Of a stretch of DNA of 58,272 nt, positions 25,150 to 35,121 are shown one piece after another. The stretch is taken from contig SBGU01000036.1 in assembly GCA_006226495.1 (NCBI GenBank), positions 1 to 58,272 on the forward strand. Direction: 5' to 3'. Source of the stretch: Alphaproteobacteria bacterium (GTDB lineage: Bacteria; Pseudomonadota; Alphaproteobacteria; Sphingomonadales; Kordiimonadaceae). How positions within the stretch are numbered: the stretch's first letter is position 1; the number at the start of each line of letters is the position of its first letter. The translations under genes were made by a program, and so were the position numbers. The notes beneath the pieces were generated by a model that worked only from the letters and a program-made list of their open reading frames with translations, did not search any database and had not been told where the DNA came from.

Positions 25150-25932
25150 ATGAGCACGCCCCTGCCCCTGGAATGGAAAATCAGCGACGAACAGGTCGCC
25201 TACCCGGACGCCATCGCCTTCATGGAAGAGCGTGTGCGCCAGATCCGCGCGGGCGAAGCGGCAGAAATGGTCTGGTGCCTTGAGCACCCGCCACTTTATA
25301 CCGCGGGCACCAGCGCCGATGTCTCAGACCTTGTAGACCCCGACCGGTTCCCGGTCTATGACGCCGGGCGCGGCGGGCAATATACCTATCATGGCCCCGG
25401 CCAGCGGGTGGTCTATTTCATGCTGGACCTGAAGGCACGCGGCCGCGACGTGCGCCAGTTTGTCTACAGCCTCGAGGAAGTGATCATCCGCACCATGGCC
25501 GCCTTTGGTGTCACCGCCGAACGCCGCAAGGGTCGGGTCGGCGTGTGGGTCGAACGCGGTGCTGGCCGCGAGGACAAGATCGGCGCCATCGGCGTGCGCG
25601 TGCGCCAGTGGGTCACCTACCATGGCATCGCCATCAATGTGGAACCAAACCTGGAACATTTCAGCGGCATCGTGCCTTGCGGCATATCCGAACATGGCGT
25701 CACGAGCCTGGCCGACCTTGGCCTGCCGGTCACCATGGACGATGTGGATGTGGTGCTTCGGGACGTGTTCGACGATATTTTCGGCCTTGAAGCCCGCCCC
25801 ATGCACCTGAAGGTGCAGGACGCGCCCGAAGGCCCGACCACCAAGCTGCCTTATGAAGCCATGCCCACCGAAACCGGCACGGTCGATGTGGGCGCCGATA
25901 TCGCCGCCACCCACCCGGTGTTCCGTATCTAG
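25150..25932 (+). CDS. lipB: Octanoyltransferase LipB
   Basis: An enzyme of 260 residues that transfers octanoyl from acyl-carrier protein to the lipoyl domains of 2-oxoacid dehydrogenases and GcvH. The family motif [12 protein letters not shown] is at about 74-85, the catalytic Lys143 is in [11 protein letters not shown], and the thioester-forming Cys177 is in [15 protein letters not shown]. The ATG at 25150 begins the conserved domain; longer in-frame starts reach back into the divergent fliN region and are not supported. lipA is not in the window. Confidence 0.95.
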   Translation: MSTPLPLEWKISDEQVAYPDAIAFMEERVRQIRAGEAAEMVWCLEHPPLYTAGTSADVSDLVDPDRFPVYDAGRGGQYTYHGPGQRVVYFMLDLKARGRDVRQFVYSLEEVIIRTMAAFGVTAERRKGRVGVWVERGAGREDKIGAIGVRVRQWVTYHGIAINVEPNLEHFSGIVPCGISEHGVTSLADLGLPVTMDDVDVVLRDVFDDIFGLEARPMHLKVQDAPEGPTTKLPYEAMPTETGTVDVGADIAATHPVFRI

Positions 25933-26024
25933 CCCCACTGCAATAAGGCTGGCCGACCCGCCGGCTTGCCCCTATGATCCATCCCCAAGGCACATGGGGG
26001 TGCGCTAAGGGGTAGGCACGGGGC

Positions 26025-27101
26025 ATGGACCGCGAAACATCAATCTTTCTCGACCTTTGCCGTTTTGCGGCAGCCCTTGTGGTCTTCCTGGGCCATACCG
26101 CCGGCCGTTCGTTCACCGGCGGTTTCCTGTGGCCGCTGGCCGGTTACCTGGACACCGCCGTGGTGGTGTTTTTTGTCATGTCCGGCTTCGTGATCGCCTA
26201 TGTCGCCGACAGCCGTGAGCATACGGCGCGCGACTATGCCGCCGCGCGCCTGTCGCGGCTCTATAGCGTATTGTTGCCGGCCCTCTTGATCACTGCGGCG
26301 GCGGACACGATCGGCCTTTCGGTCAATCCCGCTTTCTATCATGACGGGCCCTGGGGATATGCCGACCAGCAACCGCTGCGTTTTTTTGTCACCAGCCTTT
26401 TCGCCAACGAATTCTGGGGTGCAGAACTGCATGCCGGCAGCCTGTCGCCGGTCTGGTCGCTGAGCTACGAAGCCAGCTTCTACCTGATGTTCGGCCTGTT
26501 TGCCTTCCTGAAAGGCGCCCTGCGCTGGGGCCTGCTGGCGCTGACGGCCCTCGTGGTCGGGCCCGCCATCCTGGCGCTGTTGCCCCTGTGGCTGTTGGGT
26601 TACGGCATTTATGTCTGGAACCAGCGGCGCGGCGCCCTGCCCCTGCCGCTTGCCATCCTGCTGTTTGTGGGTGGTGGCGCCCTTCTTGTCGCTTCGCCAT
26701 GGGTCGGCGGTGCGGTCGGCACGGTCGAACAGCCGTGGGTGCGGGTCCTGATCGTCAGGGAATATATCGACGCCATCGCCTTTGCGAGCCTGCTGGTCGG
26801 CTTTTACGGCCTGCCGGCACGCGCCAAAGGCTTGATGCTGCCGCTTGTGCGCCCCGCGCGTTACCTGGGCTCCCTGACCTTCGCCCTCTACCTGTTCCAT
26901 CGGCCGCTGATCATGATGTTCGCCGCCCTTGGCTGGCAGGCGCCCGAAACCTGGGGCCAGCGCCTTCTGGTGCTGGGTGGCACATTTGCCATCGTCGTGC
27001 TGGTGGGCCGGCCATGCGAACAGGCCAAGGTGCCACTCAAGCGCCTGATCCTGCGGCTGTTGCCCGGCGGACGGGCGGCTGCGGCTAAACAGTCGGCTTG
27101 A
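26025..27101 (+). CDS. Acyltransferase family 3 membrane protein (OafA/YrhL type)
   Basis: A multi-pass membrane protein of 358 residues with about ten hydrophobic helices. The N-terminal signature is FLDLCRFAAALVVFLGHT (the His of the acyltransferase active site), followed by VVVFFVMSGFVIAYV and RLSRLYSVLLPAL, then SPVWSLSYEASFYLMFGLF, all typical of the AT3 fold. Such enzymes move acetyl or other acyl groups from the cytoplasm onto surface sugars or lipids. It converges on the acylphosphatase gene and overlaps its 3' end by 17 bases. Substrate unknown. Confidence 0.9.
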   Translation: MDRETSIFLDLCRFAAALVVFLGHTAGRSFTGGFLWPLAGYLDTAVVVFFVMSGFVIAYVADSREHTARDYAAARLSRLYSVLLPALLITAAADTIGLSVNPAFYHDGPWGYADQQPLRFFVTSLFANEFWGAELHAGSLSPVWSLSYEASFYLMFGLFAFLKGALRWGLLALTALVVGPAILALLPLWLLGYGIYVWNQRRGALPLPLAILLFVGGGALLVASPWVGGAVGTVEQPWVRVLIVREYIDAIAFASLLVGFYGLPARAKGLMLPLVRPARYLGSLTFALYLFHRPLIMMFAALGWQAPETWGQRLLVLGGTFAIVVLVGRPCEQAKVPLKRLILRLLPGGRAAAAKQSA

Positions 27102-27375
27102 CCTCGAACCGGCGCGGCACGATGCCGTCTGCCGGTTCGGTTTCCACCTTGTCGACCACCGCAGCCGGCGGCCCGTCATGGCACATGACCAGCATGGTCT
27201 TGACGGCGGCATCCGGCCCCACGAACAGCGCCTCGACCGTGCCGTCTTCCCGGTTCCGCACCCAGCCAAAAAGGCCAAGCCGGTTGGCCTGTTCTTCGGT
27301 CCAGCCCCGGTACCAGACACCCTGGACCTTGCCGTGTATGCGGGCGCGGATGGCCGTGCGTTCAGTGCCTGTCAT
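27085..27375 (-). CDS. acyP: Acylphosphatase
   Basis: A 96-residue alpha/beta sandwich enzyme that hydrolyses acyl phosphates. The signature GKVQGVWYRGWTEEQA supplies the phosphate-binding loop and catalytic Arg, and GWVRNREDGTVEALFVG supplies the catalytic Asn. The length is normal for the family. The ATG is at 27375. The 3' end overlaps the convergent acyltransferase gene by 17 bases. It is probably expressed from the argE side. Confidence 0.93.
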   Translation of the reverse strand: MTGTERTAIRARIHGKVQGVWYRGWTEEQANRLGLFGWVRNREDGTVEALFVGPDAAVKTMLVMCHDGPPAAVVDKVETEPADGIVPRRFEVKPTV

Positions 27376-27441
27376 GTCTGGACCTCCTGCAATTCAGGAA
27401 AAATGTCCGCCCAGATGGGGCCGGATGTCAAGCGATTGGCT

Positions 27442-28608
27442 TCAGGCGCTCAGCCGTTCGGCCAGCCGGCGCATGAAGCGGTCGCACTGGGCCAGTTGCT
27501 CGATTTCGATAAATTCGTCGGGTTTGTGGGCTTGGGCGATATCGCCGGGACCGCAGACGACGGCGGGGAAATCGATGCTCTGGAAATGGCCGCCTTCGGT
27601 GCCGAAGGCCACCACGCTGGTGGTGTTTTTCTCGGCCAGCGCCAGCACAAGGGCTTCGGCGTCGGACCCCGGCGTGGCTTTGAGGGGCGGCAGGTAGGCC
27701 CAGCGCTCGTTATGGGCGCCACAGCCGGCATGGCGGGCCGCGAGGCGCGGGTTGATCACCGTGTCCAGATGGGTCTGGTAACGCTGCATCAGGGCTTCGC
27801 TGTCGGTTTCCGCGAGCGGACGGAATTCCCAGTCGAACGTGCATTCACCTGGGACGATGTTGAAGATGCTGCCGCCTGATATGGGGCCGACATTGAAGCT
27901 GGTATAGGGCGTGTCGAACGCCGGGTCCTGCGGCCCGTGCAGGCGTTCGCCTTCCGCCATTTCCATGATGAAGCTGATCAGCTCCGCCGCCACGGCCACC
28001 GCGTTCACGCCGTCTTCCGGGCGGCTGGAATGGGCTTCGCGGCCCTTGATATGGGTCCTGAACACATGCTGGCCCTTGTGCGCGTTCGCAACCTGCATGC
28101 GGGTCGGTTCACCCACCACCACCACACGCGGCAGCGGCACATGGGGCTTCAGGAATTTCAGCATTTCCTGCACCCCCAGGCAGCCGACCTCCTCGTCATA
28201 GGAAAAGGCCAGATGGATCGGTGTTGTCAGCTTGGCGGCCACAAACAGCGGCACGTGCGCGAGGGCGGCGGCGATGAACCCCTTCATGTCGGCTGACCCC
28301 CGGCCATACAGCTTGCCGTCCCGTTCGGTCAGGCTGAAGGGATCGCTGGCCCATGTCTGGCCGTCGACCGGCACCACGTCCGTGTGGCCCGAAAGGACAA
28401 CTCCGCCGGGCACATCGGGCCCGATGGTGGCGATCAGGTTGGCCTTGGTACCGTCGGCGTTCGCCTGCACGGTGGCGACAATGCCGTGGCCGGCCAGATA
28501 GTCTTCGATGAAACGGATCAGCGCCATGTTCGGGTTGCGGCTGGTGGTATCGAACGCCACCAGCTTTTCAAGCAACCCGATGGTTGCGGTTTTTCCGCCC
28601 GCCACCAC
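27442..28608 (-). CDS. argE: Acetylornithine deacetylase (ArgE), M20 family
   Basis: A 388-residue zinc hydrolase of arginine synthesis that removes acetate from N-acetylornithine. Metal and catalytic motifs are SGHTDVVPVDG (His, Asp), GRGSADMKGF (bridging Asp), DEEVGCLG (catalytic Glu and zinc Glu) and AQAHKPDEFI near the end (last His). A dimerisation domain lies between about 175 and 290. The start is a GTG at 28608 only 3 bases after the pccA stop, without a good Shine-Dalgarno, so translation is probably coupled to pccA. M20 homologues with other amide substrates remain possible. Confidence 0.85.
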   Translation of the reverse strand: MVAGGKTATIGLLEKLVAFDTTSRNPNMALIRFIEDYLAGHGIVATVQANADGTKANLIATIGPDVPGGVVLSGHTDVVPVDGQTWASDPFSLTERDGKLYGRGSADMKGFIAAALAHVPLFVAAKLTTPIHLAFSYDEEVGCLGVQEMLKFLKPHVPLPRVVVVGEPTRMQVANAHKGQHVFRTHIKGREAHSSRPEDGVNAVAVAAELISFIMEMAEGERLHGPQDPAFDTPYTSFNVGPISGGSIFNIVPGECTFDWEFRPLAETDSEALMQRYQTHLDTVINPRLAARHAGCGAHNERWAYLPPLKATPGSDAEALVLALAEKNTTSVVAFGTEGGHFQSIDFPAVVCGPGDIAQAHKPDEFIEIEQLAQCDRFMRRLAERLSA

Positions 28609-28611
28609 GGC

Positions 28612-30600
28612 TTATTCGAATTCCAGAATGACGGCATCCACGGCCAGGCTGTCGCCCGCCTTGGCGTTGACCGCCTTCACCGTGGCATCCTTTTCGGCGC
28701 GCAGGATGTTTTCCATCTTCATGGCTTCCACGACCGCCAGCGCCTGCCCGGCCTTGACCTCGTCGCCAACTTCCACATTGACGGACACCACCAGACCCGG
28801 CATCGGGCACAGCAGGAACTTGCTGGTATCCGCCGCGACCTTTTCGGGCATCAGCTTATGAAGCGCCGCCGCGCGTTCGGTTTGCACCTTCACATCCATC
28901 GACACACCATCGGTGGTCAAAATCCAGCCAAGGGTGCCGCGGTCGATCTCGATGGCAACATCATTGTCGCTGATGCTGGCATGGAACACGGGCTCACCCG
29001 GCACCCAGTCGCTGAACACCTCGATACGTTTTTTGGGGCCGATGGCAACAACCGCATGGTCATCCATCGGCACGATCGAGGTGACGACATCCTCGCCGCC
29101 GATCGAGACCACCCACATGCGTTCCTGCGGACCCTTGGGCTGGCTGATCTGGCCTTCGATCTGGGTTTCGCGCGAACGTTCAACCGCATTGATGAAAGTG
29201 GCGGCCACGATCATGGCCTCTTTCACCGCGTCGGTCAGCACACCGCCATGGAAACCGTCAGGATATTCTTCGGCGATGAAACCCGTGGTCATGTTGCCGG
29301 ACTGGAAGCGGGGATGCGCCATCAGGGCGGCCAGGAACGGGATATTATGGCCGATGCCGCGGATATAATATTCGTCCAAAGCCCGGCGCTGGGCGGCAAT
29401 CGCCTCGTCGCGCGTGGCGCCGGTGGTGATCAGCTTCGCGATCATCGGGTCGTAGAACATGGAAATTTCGGCGCCTTCATAAACGCCGGTGTCCACCCGC
29501 ACGGTCTCGGTCTCTTCAGGCGGCAGGTAACGGGTCAGCCGGCCGATGGACGGCAGGAAACCCCGGAACGGGTCTTCGGCATAAACCCGCGTTTCCATGG
29601 ACCAGCCACGCAACTGCACGTCATCCTGCGTGATTTCCAGCTTTTGGCCCGCCGCCACCCGCAGCATCTGTTCCACAAGGTCGATACCGGTAACCTGTTC
29701 GGTGACCGGGTGTTCCACCTGCAGCCGGGTGTTCATTTCAAGGAAATAGAAGTTGCGGTTCTTGTCGACGATGAATTCAACCGTGCCGGCCGAACAATAG
29801 TCCACCGCTTTCGACAGCGCCACCGCCTGTTCGCCCATGGCCTTGCGGGTGGCTTCATCGAGGAACGGGCTTGGCGCTTCTTCGACCACCTTCTGGTGGC
29901 GGCGCTGGATCGAACATTCGCGTTCGCCCAGGTAGATCACATTGCCATGTTTGTCGCCCAGCACCTGGATTTCGATATGGCGCGGTTCCTCGACAAACTT
30001 CTCGATAAACACCCGGTCGTCGCCAAAGCTCGAGCGCGCCTCGTTCTGGGCCGAGATGAAACCTTCGCGGGCCTCGGTGTCGGAAAAGGCGATACGCATG
30101 CCCTTGCCGCCACCACCGGCGGACGCCTTCAACATCACCGGATAGCCGATATCCGACGCGATTTTCACCGCTTCATCCGCATCCTTGATGATGCCCATGT
30201 ACCCCGGCACGGTGGAGACACCGGCTTCGGCGGCCAGTTTTTTGGAGGTGATCTTGTCGCCCATGGCGTCGATGGCCTTGGGGTCGGGGCCGATGAAGGC
30301 AATGCCGGCTTCCTGCACCGCTTTCACGAACGATGCGCGCTCGGACAGGAACCCATAACCCGGATGGATGGCTTCAGCGCCCGTATCCTTTGCGGCCTTC
30401 AGGATCTTGTCCGCAAGCAGATAGCTTTCCGCCGCCGCCGGCGGGCCGATATGCACGGCCTCGTCCGCCATTTCCACATGCAGGGCATCCGCGTCAGCGT
30501 CCGAATAGACCGCGACCGTCTTGATGCCAAGCTTGCGGCAGGTCTTGATGACCCGGCACGCGATTTCCCCCCGGTTGGCGATCAGGATTTTATTGAACAT
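28612..30600 (-). CDS. pccA: Propionyl-CoA/acyl-CoA carboxylase alpha subunit (biotin carboxylase + BCCP)
   Basis: A protein of 662 residues. Residues 1-450 are the biotin carboxylase, opening with FNKILIANRGEIACRV, with the ATP-grasp Gly-rich loop (KASAGGGGKGMRI) and catalytic EMNTRLQVEHPVTE. A linker (BT) domain follows. The biotinyl domain (about 595-662) has the biotin site Lys628 in VEAMKMENI. With PccB it makes methylmalonyl-CoA from propionyl-CoA. Substrate is inferred from the subunit layout rather than proven. argE is 3 bases downstream, and two membrane genes separate it from pccB. ATG chosen at 30600. Confidence 0.92.
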   Translation of the reverse strand: MFNKILIANRGEIACRVIKTCRKLGIKTVAVYSDADADALHVEMADEAVHIGPPAAAESYLLADKILKAAKDTGAEAIHPGYGFLSERASFVKAVQEAGIAFIGPDPKAIDAMGDKITSKKLAAEAGVSTVPGYMGIIKDADEAVKIASDIGYPVMLKASAGGGGKGMRIAFSDTEAREGFISAQNEARSSFGDDRVFIEKFVEEPRHIEIQVLGDKHGNVIYLGERECSIQRRHQKVVEEAPSPFLDEATRKAMGEQAVALSKAVDYCSAGTVEFIVDKNRNFYFLEMNTRLQVEHPVTEQVTGIDLVEQMLRVAAGQKLEITQDDVQLRGWSMETRVYAEDPFRGFLPSIGRLTRYLPPEETETVRVDTGVYEGAEISMFYDPMIAKLITTGATRDEAIAAQRRALDEYYIRGIGHNIPFLAALMAHPRFQSGNMTTGFIAEEYPDGFHGGVLTDAVKEAMIVAATFINAVERSRETQIEGQISQPKGPQERMWVVSIGGEDVVTSIVPMDDHAVVAIGPKKRIEVFSDWVPGEPVFHASISDNDVAIEIDRGTLGWILTTDGVSMDVKVQTERAAALHKLMPEKVAADTSKFLLCPMPGLVVSVNVEVGDEVKAGQALAVVEAMKMENILRAEKDATVKAVNAKAGDSLAVDAVILEFE

Positions 30601-30620
30601 CGAATATTCCCCAGTCCCAG

Positions 30621-30845
30621 TTATTTGACCTTCCGCCGGCGTGCGGCGAGAAACCACATGACGCCGATCATGGCGGCGCCGATAAAAAAGAAGAAACCCG
30701 AGCCCGCGGCCCGGAAGAAGGCGGCGCCCAGGCCGAAGCCCACGGCGATACCCAGGATGAAAGCCATCGTGGCGACCGAGCGGATTTCGGCGCGGCGGGC
30801 GTTCTCAGCAATATGCTTGATATCGTCAGGGAGCGGCTTGGCCAT
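30621..30845 (-). CDS. Small two-TM hypothetical protein
   Basis: A protein of 74 residues with a short charged N terminus (PLPDDIKHIAENARRAEIRS) and two hydrophobic helices (about 22-45 and 48-67). It ends in a basic tail (ARRRKVK), which predicts a cytoplasmic C terminus. Its start overlaps the stop of the TMEM175-like gene by one base, so the two are coupled. I recognise no family. It lies 20 bases upstream of pccA within the carboxylase cluster. Confidence 0.65.
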   Translation of the reverse strand: MAKPLPDDIKHIAENARRAEIRSVATMAFILGIAVGFGLGAAFFRAAGSGFFFFIGAAMIGVMWFLAARRRKVK

Positions 30846-31591
30846 CAGCGCGGTCCTTCCAGGGCTTCAAGCGCCTTAAGCTGTTTCTGGGCATGGCGCC
30901 GGTACAGCATGGTCGCGGGCCAGATGGCGCAGTTGGCGAAGCCGGCCCACATGGGCGCCATCGGGTTCGGGATGAAGACGATCAGGATGGTCAGGAGGGG
31001 CACCAGCGCGACCACCAGGAAGGTGTTCCGGTGTACCCGCACATGCCAGGTTTCCACGACCGTCAGCTCCAGTTCATCCGCCGCCTTAAGCGCGATATTG
31101 TAAAGCCATGAAAAACAAAGGAAAACCGATGAAAACCCGGTGGCATACAGCATATGCAGGAACGGAAACTGGTCGCCCCTGAAGCTCAGCATGCGCGGCA
31201 TGTCGACCCCGAACCAGCCACCGAGGATGACATAATTCACCACCACGGTAGCCAGGAATTTGAGCGGATAGACGAACATCAGGGTCACGAACAGCAAGCT
31301 GCCGGTGGCCCAGATCACCTTGCCGGTGGCCAGCCCGAACTGCCGGCAATAGCGGTAATGCCAGTACCAGATGAACACCAGAAGCAAAAAGGTGATGCCG
31401 AACGCCGGGAAACCCAGCACCATGGCGAACAGTTCATCCAGCGAGGTCGGCACTTCCATGGAAACGATCAACAGGGTGATGGCAAAGCCGATCACCGCAT
31501 CGGTCAGCCCCTCGATACGGCTGACCTGGCCGCCGCGCACACGCACGCCGTTGATGGTTTCCTTTTCCGACTTCATGAGATGCTGCCGCAT
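30845..31591 (-). CDS. TMEM175/DUF1211-like membrane protein
   Basis: A 248-residue protein with six predicted transmembrane helices. The first helix begins RIEGLTDAVIGFAITLL, a variant of the RxxxFSD signature of the TMEM175 potassium-channel family in which Phe-Ser is replaced by Leu-Thr. This channel family (about 200 residues in bacteria) forms tetramers or dimers. Helix 5 and the charged tail (RRHAQKQLKALEALEGPR) are cytoplasmic. I used ATG at 31591, which has GGGGGGAA upstream; ATG at 31576 is the alternative. It sits between pccB and pccA. Ion selectivity is not predictable. Confidence 0.72.
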   Translation of the reverse strand: MRQHLMKSEKETINGVRVRGGQVSRIEGLTDAVIGFAITLLIVSMEVPTSLDELFAMVLGFPAFGITFLLLVFIWYWHYRYCRQFGLATGKVIWATGSLLFVTLMFVYPLKFLATVVVNYVILGGWFGVDMPRMLSFRGDQFPFLHMLYATGFSSVFLCFSWLYNIALKAADELELTVVETWHVRVHRNTFLVVALVPLLTILIVFIPNPMAPMWAGFANCAIWPATMLYRRHAQKQLKALEALEGPR

Positions 31592-31607
31592 GGGCGCCCG
31601 TTCCCCC

Positions 31608-33140
31608 CTAAAGCGGTATATTGTCGTGTTTTTTCCAGGGGTTCTCGAGATGCTTGTTCGCCAGCTTCCTGAGCCCCGTGATCACGCGGCGGCGGGTTGA
31701 GTGCGGCATGATCACCTCGTCGATGAAACCGCGCTGCGCGGCCACGAACGGGTTGGCGAACAGATCCTCATAGTCCCTGGTGCGGGCGGCGATCTTTTCC
31801 GGATCGTCCTTTTCCTTGCGGTACAGGATTTCGACCGCGCCCTTGGCACCCATCACCGCAATCTCGGCGGTCGGCCAGGCGTAGTTCAGGTCGCCGCGCA
31901 GGTGCTTGGACGCCATCACGTCATAGGCACCACCATAAGCCTTGCGGGTGATGATGGTGATCTTGGGCACCGTGGCTTCGCCATAGGCAAAGAGAAGCTT
32001 GGCGCCGTGCTTGATGATGCCGCCATATTCCTGCGCGGTGCCGGGCAGGAAGCCGGGCACGTCCACAAGCGTGATGATCGGGATGTTGAAACAGTCGCAG
32101 AAGCGCACAAAACGCGCGGCTTTCTTGGAGCTGTCGATATCCAGGCAGCCGGCCAGCACCATGGGCTGGTTTGCGACGATCCCCACGGTTTCGCCGTCCA
32201 TGCGCGCGAAGCCGATCAGGATATTGCCGGCATGTTTGGGCTGAAGCTCGAAGAAATCGCCCTCGTCCACCAGCTTCTGGATCACCTCATGCATGTCATA
32301 AGGTTTGTTCGGGTTCGACGGGATCACGCTGTCGAGCGATTTTTCGATGCGGTCGGCCCGGTCGAAGCTCGAACGGACCGGCGGTTTTTCCCGGTTGTTG
32401 AGCGGCAGGAAATCGAAGAAACGGCGCAGTTGCGCCAGCGCCTCGACATCGTTTTCGAAAGCCTTGTCGGCCACACCCGATTTGGTGGTGTGGGTCGAGG
32501 CGCCGCCAAGCTGTTCCTGGGTCACCACTTCGTTGGTGACCGTTTTCACCACATCGGGGCCGGTGACGAACATATAGCTCGTATCCTGCACCATGAAGAT
32601 GAAATCGGTCATGGCCGGGCTATAGACCGCACCACCCGCGCACGGGCCCATGATCATGCTGATCTGCGGCACCACACCGGATGCCAGCACGTTTTTCTGG
32701 AACACATCGGCATAGCCACCCAGGGCAGCCACGCCTTCCTGGATACGCGCACCGCCGCTGTCGTTGATGCCGATAACCGGCGCGCCGACCTTCATGGCCA
32801 TATCCATGACCTTGATGATCTTCTGGGCGTGGGTGGCGCTCAGGGAGCCGCCAAATACCGTGAAATCCTGGCTGAAGACATAAACAAGCCGGCCATTGAT
32901 GGTGCCGGAGCCGGTGACCACACCATCGCCCGCGAACTTCTGCTCGCCCATGCCAAAATCGGCACAGCGGTGTTCGACGAACATGTCATATTCTTCAAAG
33001 CTGCCTTCATCCAGCAGAAGCTCGATGCGTTCCCGCGCGGTCAGCTTGCCGCGGGCATGCTGGGCATCGATGCGGGCCTGGCCGCCGCCAAGGCGGGCCT
33101 GCTGGCGCTTGACTTCGAGCTTTTCCAGAATTTGCTTCAT
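31608..33140 (-). CDS. pccB: Propionyl-CoA/acyl-CoA carboxylase beta subunit
   Basis: A carboxyltransferase of 510 residues with two crotonase-fold halves. The N-terminal half contains [16 protein letters not shown] and [19 protein letters not shown], and the C-terminal half [42 protein letters not shown]. The C-terminal end is [22 protein letters not shown]. It transfers carboxyl from biotin to acyl-CoA, pairing with PccA encoded downstream. ATG at 33140 gives the usual N terminus ([14 protein letters not shown]); longer in-frame starts exist but run into the promoter region. Confidence 0.92.
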   Translation of the reverse strand: MKQILEKLEVKRQQARLGGGQARIDAQHARGKLTARERIELLLDEGSFEEYDMFVEHRCADFGMGEQKFAGDGVVTGSGTINGRLVYVFSQDFTVFGGSLSATHAQKIIKVMDMAMKVGAPVIGINDSGGARIQEGVAALGGYADVFQKNVLASGVVPQISMIMGPCAGGAVYSPAMTDFIFMVQDTSYMFVTGPDVVKTVTNEVVTQEQLGGASTHTTKSGVADKAFENDVEALAQLRRFFDFLPLNNREKPPVRSSFDRADRIEKSLDSVIPSNPNKPYDMHEVIQKLVDEGDFFELQPKHAGNILIGFARMDGETVGIVANQPMVLAGCLDIDSSKKAARFVRFCDCFNIPIITLVDVPGFLPGTAQEYGGIIKHGAKLLFAYGEATVPKITIITRKAYGGAYDVMASKHLRGDLNYAWPTAEIAVMGAKGAVEILYRKEKDDPEKIAARTRDYEDLFANPFVAAQRGFIDEVIMPHSTRRRVITGLRKLANKHLENPWKKHDNIPL

Positions 33141-33229
33141 ACGATCAGTCCCTCCCCGTACCGTGCCGGACACGCAACCGGGTCCAGCGTATGAAATTTT
33201 TATTATCCTGCTTTGGGTGGCCTTTCCAG

Positions 33230-33928
33230 CTATTTATTTCGCACATGCGAAAGGAATGCCATCGCGGCCTCCAGTTCGGCCCGCAGCCGCGCCCTTTTAT
33301 CCTCGGTTTCCCAGTCCAGGCCCCATTCGGCTTCCTGGAATTCCGCGTCCACAAGGCTGGCGCGCCAGGCCGCCTCGAACCCCGTGAAACCGCGCATCAA
33401 AGCCAGCGCCAGCACCAGCGAACCAAACCCCGTGGTAAAGGCATGCAGGGCGGTGAGCTCAAAGGCGCCATGGCCTGCCACAAGCGCGGTCAGGCCCGCA
33501 AGCGCGTCATCCGACTGGCGCACCGGCATGATGCCGCTCGTGACCTCAAGCTCGATCCCCGCCGTGTCCTTCAGCCAGGCAAGATACGGGTCCCAGGTCG
33601 CCGCCTGGCGGGCAATCAGCTCCGCCGGTTCATCGGCCCGGTAACACAGAAGGTCGGTACCGGCAAAAGCCGCGACTTCGGCCACCACGTCGGCATGCCG
33701 GGTCTGGACCCGATCCTGCGCCGTGTTGGCAAGCCGCGTGACATGCATGCTGTCCGGCACGATCTTCTCGCCCTGTGCGCGCCATTCGTCGGCCACCGCT
33801 TCCGCAAGCGACAGGGTCGGCAGGCAAAGATTCTGCCGCGCCGGGGTTTTGACGATGCGGCCGTCCAGCGTGACAACATGCCCCGTGTCCGACAGTTCGG
33901 TCGCCACATCCTTGTAAAAACGTTTCAT
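33230..33928 (-). CDS. ATP12 family F1-ATPase assembly chaperone
   Basis: A 232-residue ATP12-type chaperone. RFYKDVATE at the start and [37 protein letters not shown] are the family signature, followed by [13 protein letters not shown] and the [24 protein letters not shown] block. In mitochondria and alphaproteobacteria it helps fold the F1 alpha subunit. It lies close to the next genes on the strand (6-base gap to the hypothetical gene). Its place next to a HAD phosphatase and rluC is common in alphaproteobacteria. Confidence 0.92.
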   Translation of the reverse strand: MKRFYKDVATELSDTGHVVTLDGRIVKTPARQNLCLPTLSLAEAVADEWRAQGEKIVPDSMHVTRLANTAQDRVQTRHADVVAEVAAFAGTDLLCYRADEPAELIARQAATWDPYLAWLKDTAGIELEVTSGIMPVRQSDDALAGLTALVAGHGAFELTALHAFTTGFGSLVLALALMRGFTGFEAAWRASLVDAEFQEAEWGLDWETEDKRARLRAELEAAMAFLSHVRNK

Positions 33929-33934
33929 GGAACT

Positions 33935-34396
33935 TCAGTCCGTCTTTTCGTCAGTCGGGTCGGCATCCGGTTTGCGGGCGGCCTTGTCGGCATTCATCTG
34001 GCGCGTAACCTCGGCCAGCTTGCGGCGGGAATAACGCGCCTGCTTGCGCTTGGTGTTCAGGCGTTTTTCCGCCAGCCCGGTCTGCACCTGGAAGCTGCCG
34101 GTATATTGCATGCTGGATTTTTCGGTCGGGCTGTCTTTTGCCAGCACGACATCAAAACCAAGGAGCCGGTTGCCAAGGCGCGGCACGCGGTAACATAACA
34201 GCAGATACATGGCCAGAAGGATCAGCATGCCGATCAGGAACGCAAAGGCGATTTCGCTGCCACCGCTGACGCGGACCACGTCTTCGCGGAACAGATAGGC
34301 CAGAATGGCGGCAAGGCTGGCCACAGCCGACGCGACCAGGAAACCGCGGCGCGGCCTCAGGGCGTCCTGTTCCAGGCTTTCTTCTTCATGTTTCAT
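33935..34396 (-). CDS. Two-TM hypothetical protein
   Basis: A 153-residue protein with a cytoplasmic acidic N terminus, two transmembrane helices (about 19-36 and 46-68) joined by a short loop, and a long charged C-terminal tail. The tail is rich in Lys/Arg then Asp/Pro (RKQARYSRRKLAEVTRQMNA onward). I do not recognise the family. Its start overlaps the HAD stop by one base (TGATG type) and the ATP12 gene follows 6 bases after its own stop, so the three are one operon. Confidence 0.65.
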   Translation of the reverse strand: MKHEEESLEQDALRPRRGFLVASAVASLAAILAYLFREDVVRVSGGSEIAFAFLIGMLILLAMYLLLCYRVPRLGNRLLGFDVVLAKDSPTEKSSMQYTGSFQVQTGLAEKRLNTKRKQARYSRRKLAEVTRQMNADKAARKPDADPTDEKTD

Positions 34397-35076
34397 CAGA
34401 CAGGTCCAATCATCTCTCTCACGATATCCGGTATATCATGAAAACGCGAAACCACATGTGCCGCACCGGCGTGCGCAAGTTCTTCGGCGCCATGATAGCC
34501 CCAGTTGACCCCGATTCCGCCCACAAGGGCGGCACGTGCCATCATCATGTCATAACTGGTGTCGCCGATCATCAGGGCAAGCTCCGGTTGGCTGCCGGCC
34601 TCAAGGACCGCGGTCTGGATCATGCTCGGATGCGGTTTCGACGGATGGTGATCCGCCGTCTGCAAGGTCACAAACAGGTGGCCGATATTATGTTCGGTCA
34701 GCACACGGTTCAAACCGCGTACCGAATTGCCGGTCGCAACCCCCAGAAGATACCCGGCCCCGTTCAGCGCTTCCAGCACCTCGATCGTACCGTCATACAG
34801 CGGGTCGGGCCCCGCGTTCATGGCCACACGCAGGCGGTAGAACACGCTTTTGAACCGGGCGGCCACCTCGTCATGGAAAGCCGCTTCGGTGCCCGGCAAG
34901 AGCGCGGCCACAGCCTCGATCGGGCTCAGGCCGATAATCGCGCGCACCGCCGTGTCGCTGACCGCGTCCAGGCCCATTTCGGCGAATGTTTCCTGCATGG
35001 CCTTCACGATCATGTGCTGGCTGTCCACCAGGGTGCCATCACAATCGAATATGATCAGCTTGTTGTCTGTTTTCAT
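34396..35076 (-). CDS. HAD-IA hydrolase, phosphoglycolate phosphatase-like
   Basis: A 226-residue HAD phosphatase. Motif I is IFDCDGTLVDS, with a cap domain (about 17-80), then motif II GVATGNSVRGL, a Lys in HPSKPHPSM and the acidic motif MIGDTSYDMMMARAA. It resembles phosphoglycolate phosphatase and other small-phosphosugar phosphatases. The substrate is not decided by sequence. It is coupled by one-base overlap to the next gene. HAD proteins of this kind commonly lie between rluC and ATP12 in alphaproteobacteria. Confidence 0.87.
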   Translation of the reverse strand: MKTDNKLIIFDCDGTLVDSQHMIVKAMQETFAEMGLDAVSDTAVRAIIGLSPIEAVAALLPGTEAAFHDEVAARFKSVFYRLRVAMNAGPDPLYDGTIEVLEALNGAGYLLGVATGNSVRGLNRVLTEHNIGHLFVTLQTADHHPSKPHPSMIQTAVLEAGSQPELALMIGDTSYDMMMARAALVGGIGVNWGYHGAEELAHAGAAHVVSRFHDIPDIVREMIGPV

Positions 35077-35121
35077 CCCCGCTCACTCCATACATTCGGG
35101 CGTTTCTGCCCGGCCGGGCCT

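Noticed and set aside
25975-26005. CCCC/GGGG inverted repeat between lipB and the acyltransferase gene
   Set aside because: Short stem with no T-run; probably chance in GC-rich DNA.
28384-30879. An 831-codon plus-strand open frame opposite pccA and argE
   Set aside because: It spans two recognised genes in antisense; no recognisable motif is present and it is His/Gly/Asp-rich as expected for a shadow frame.
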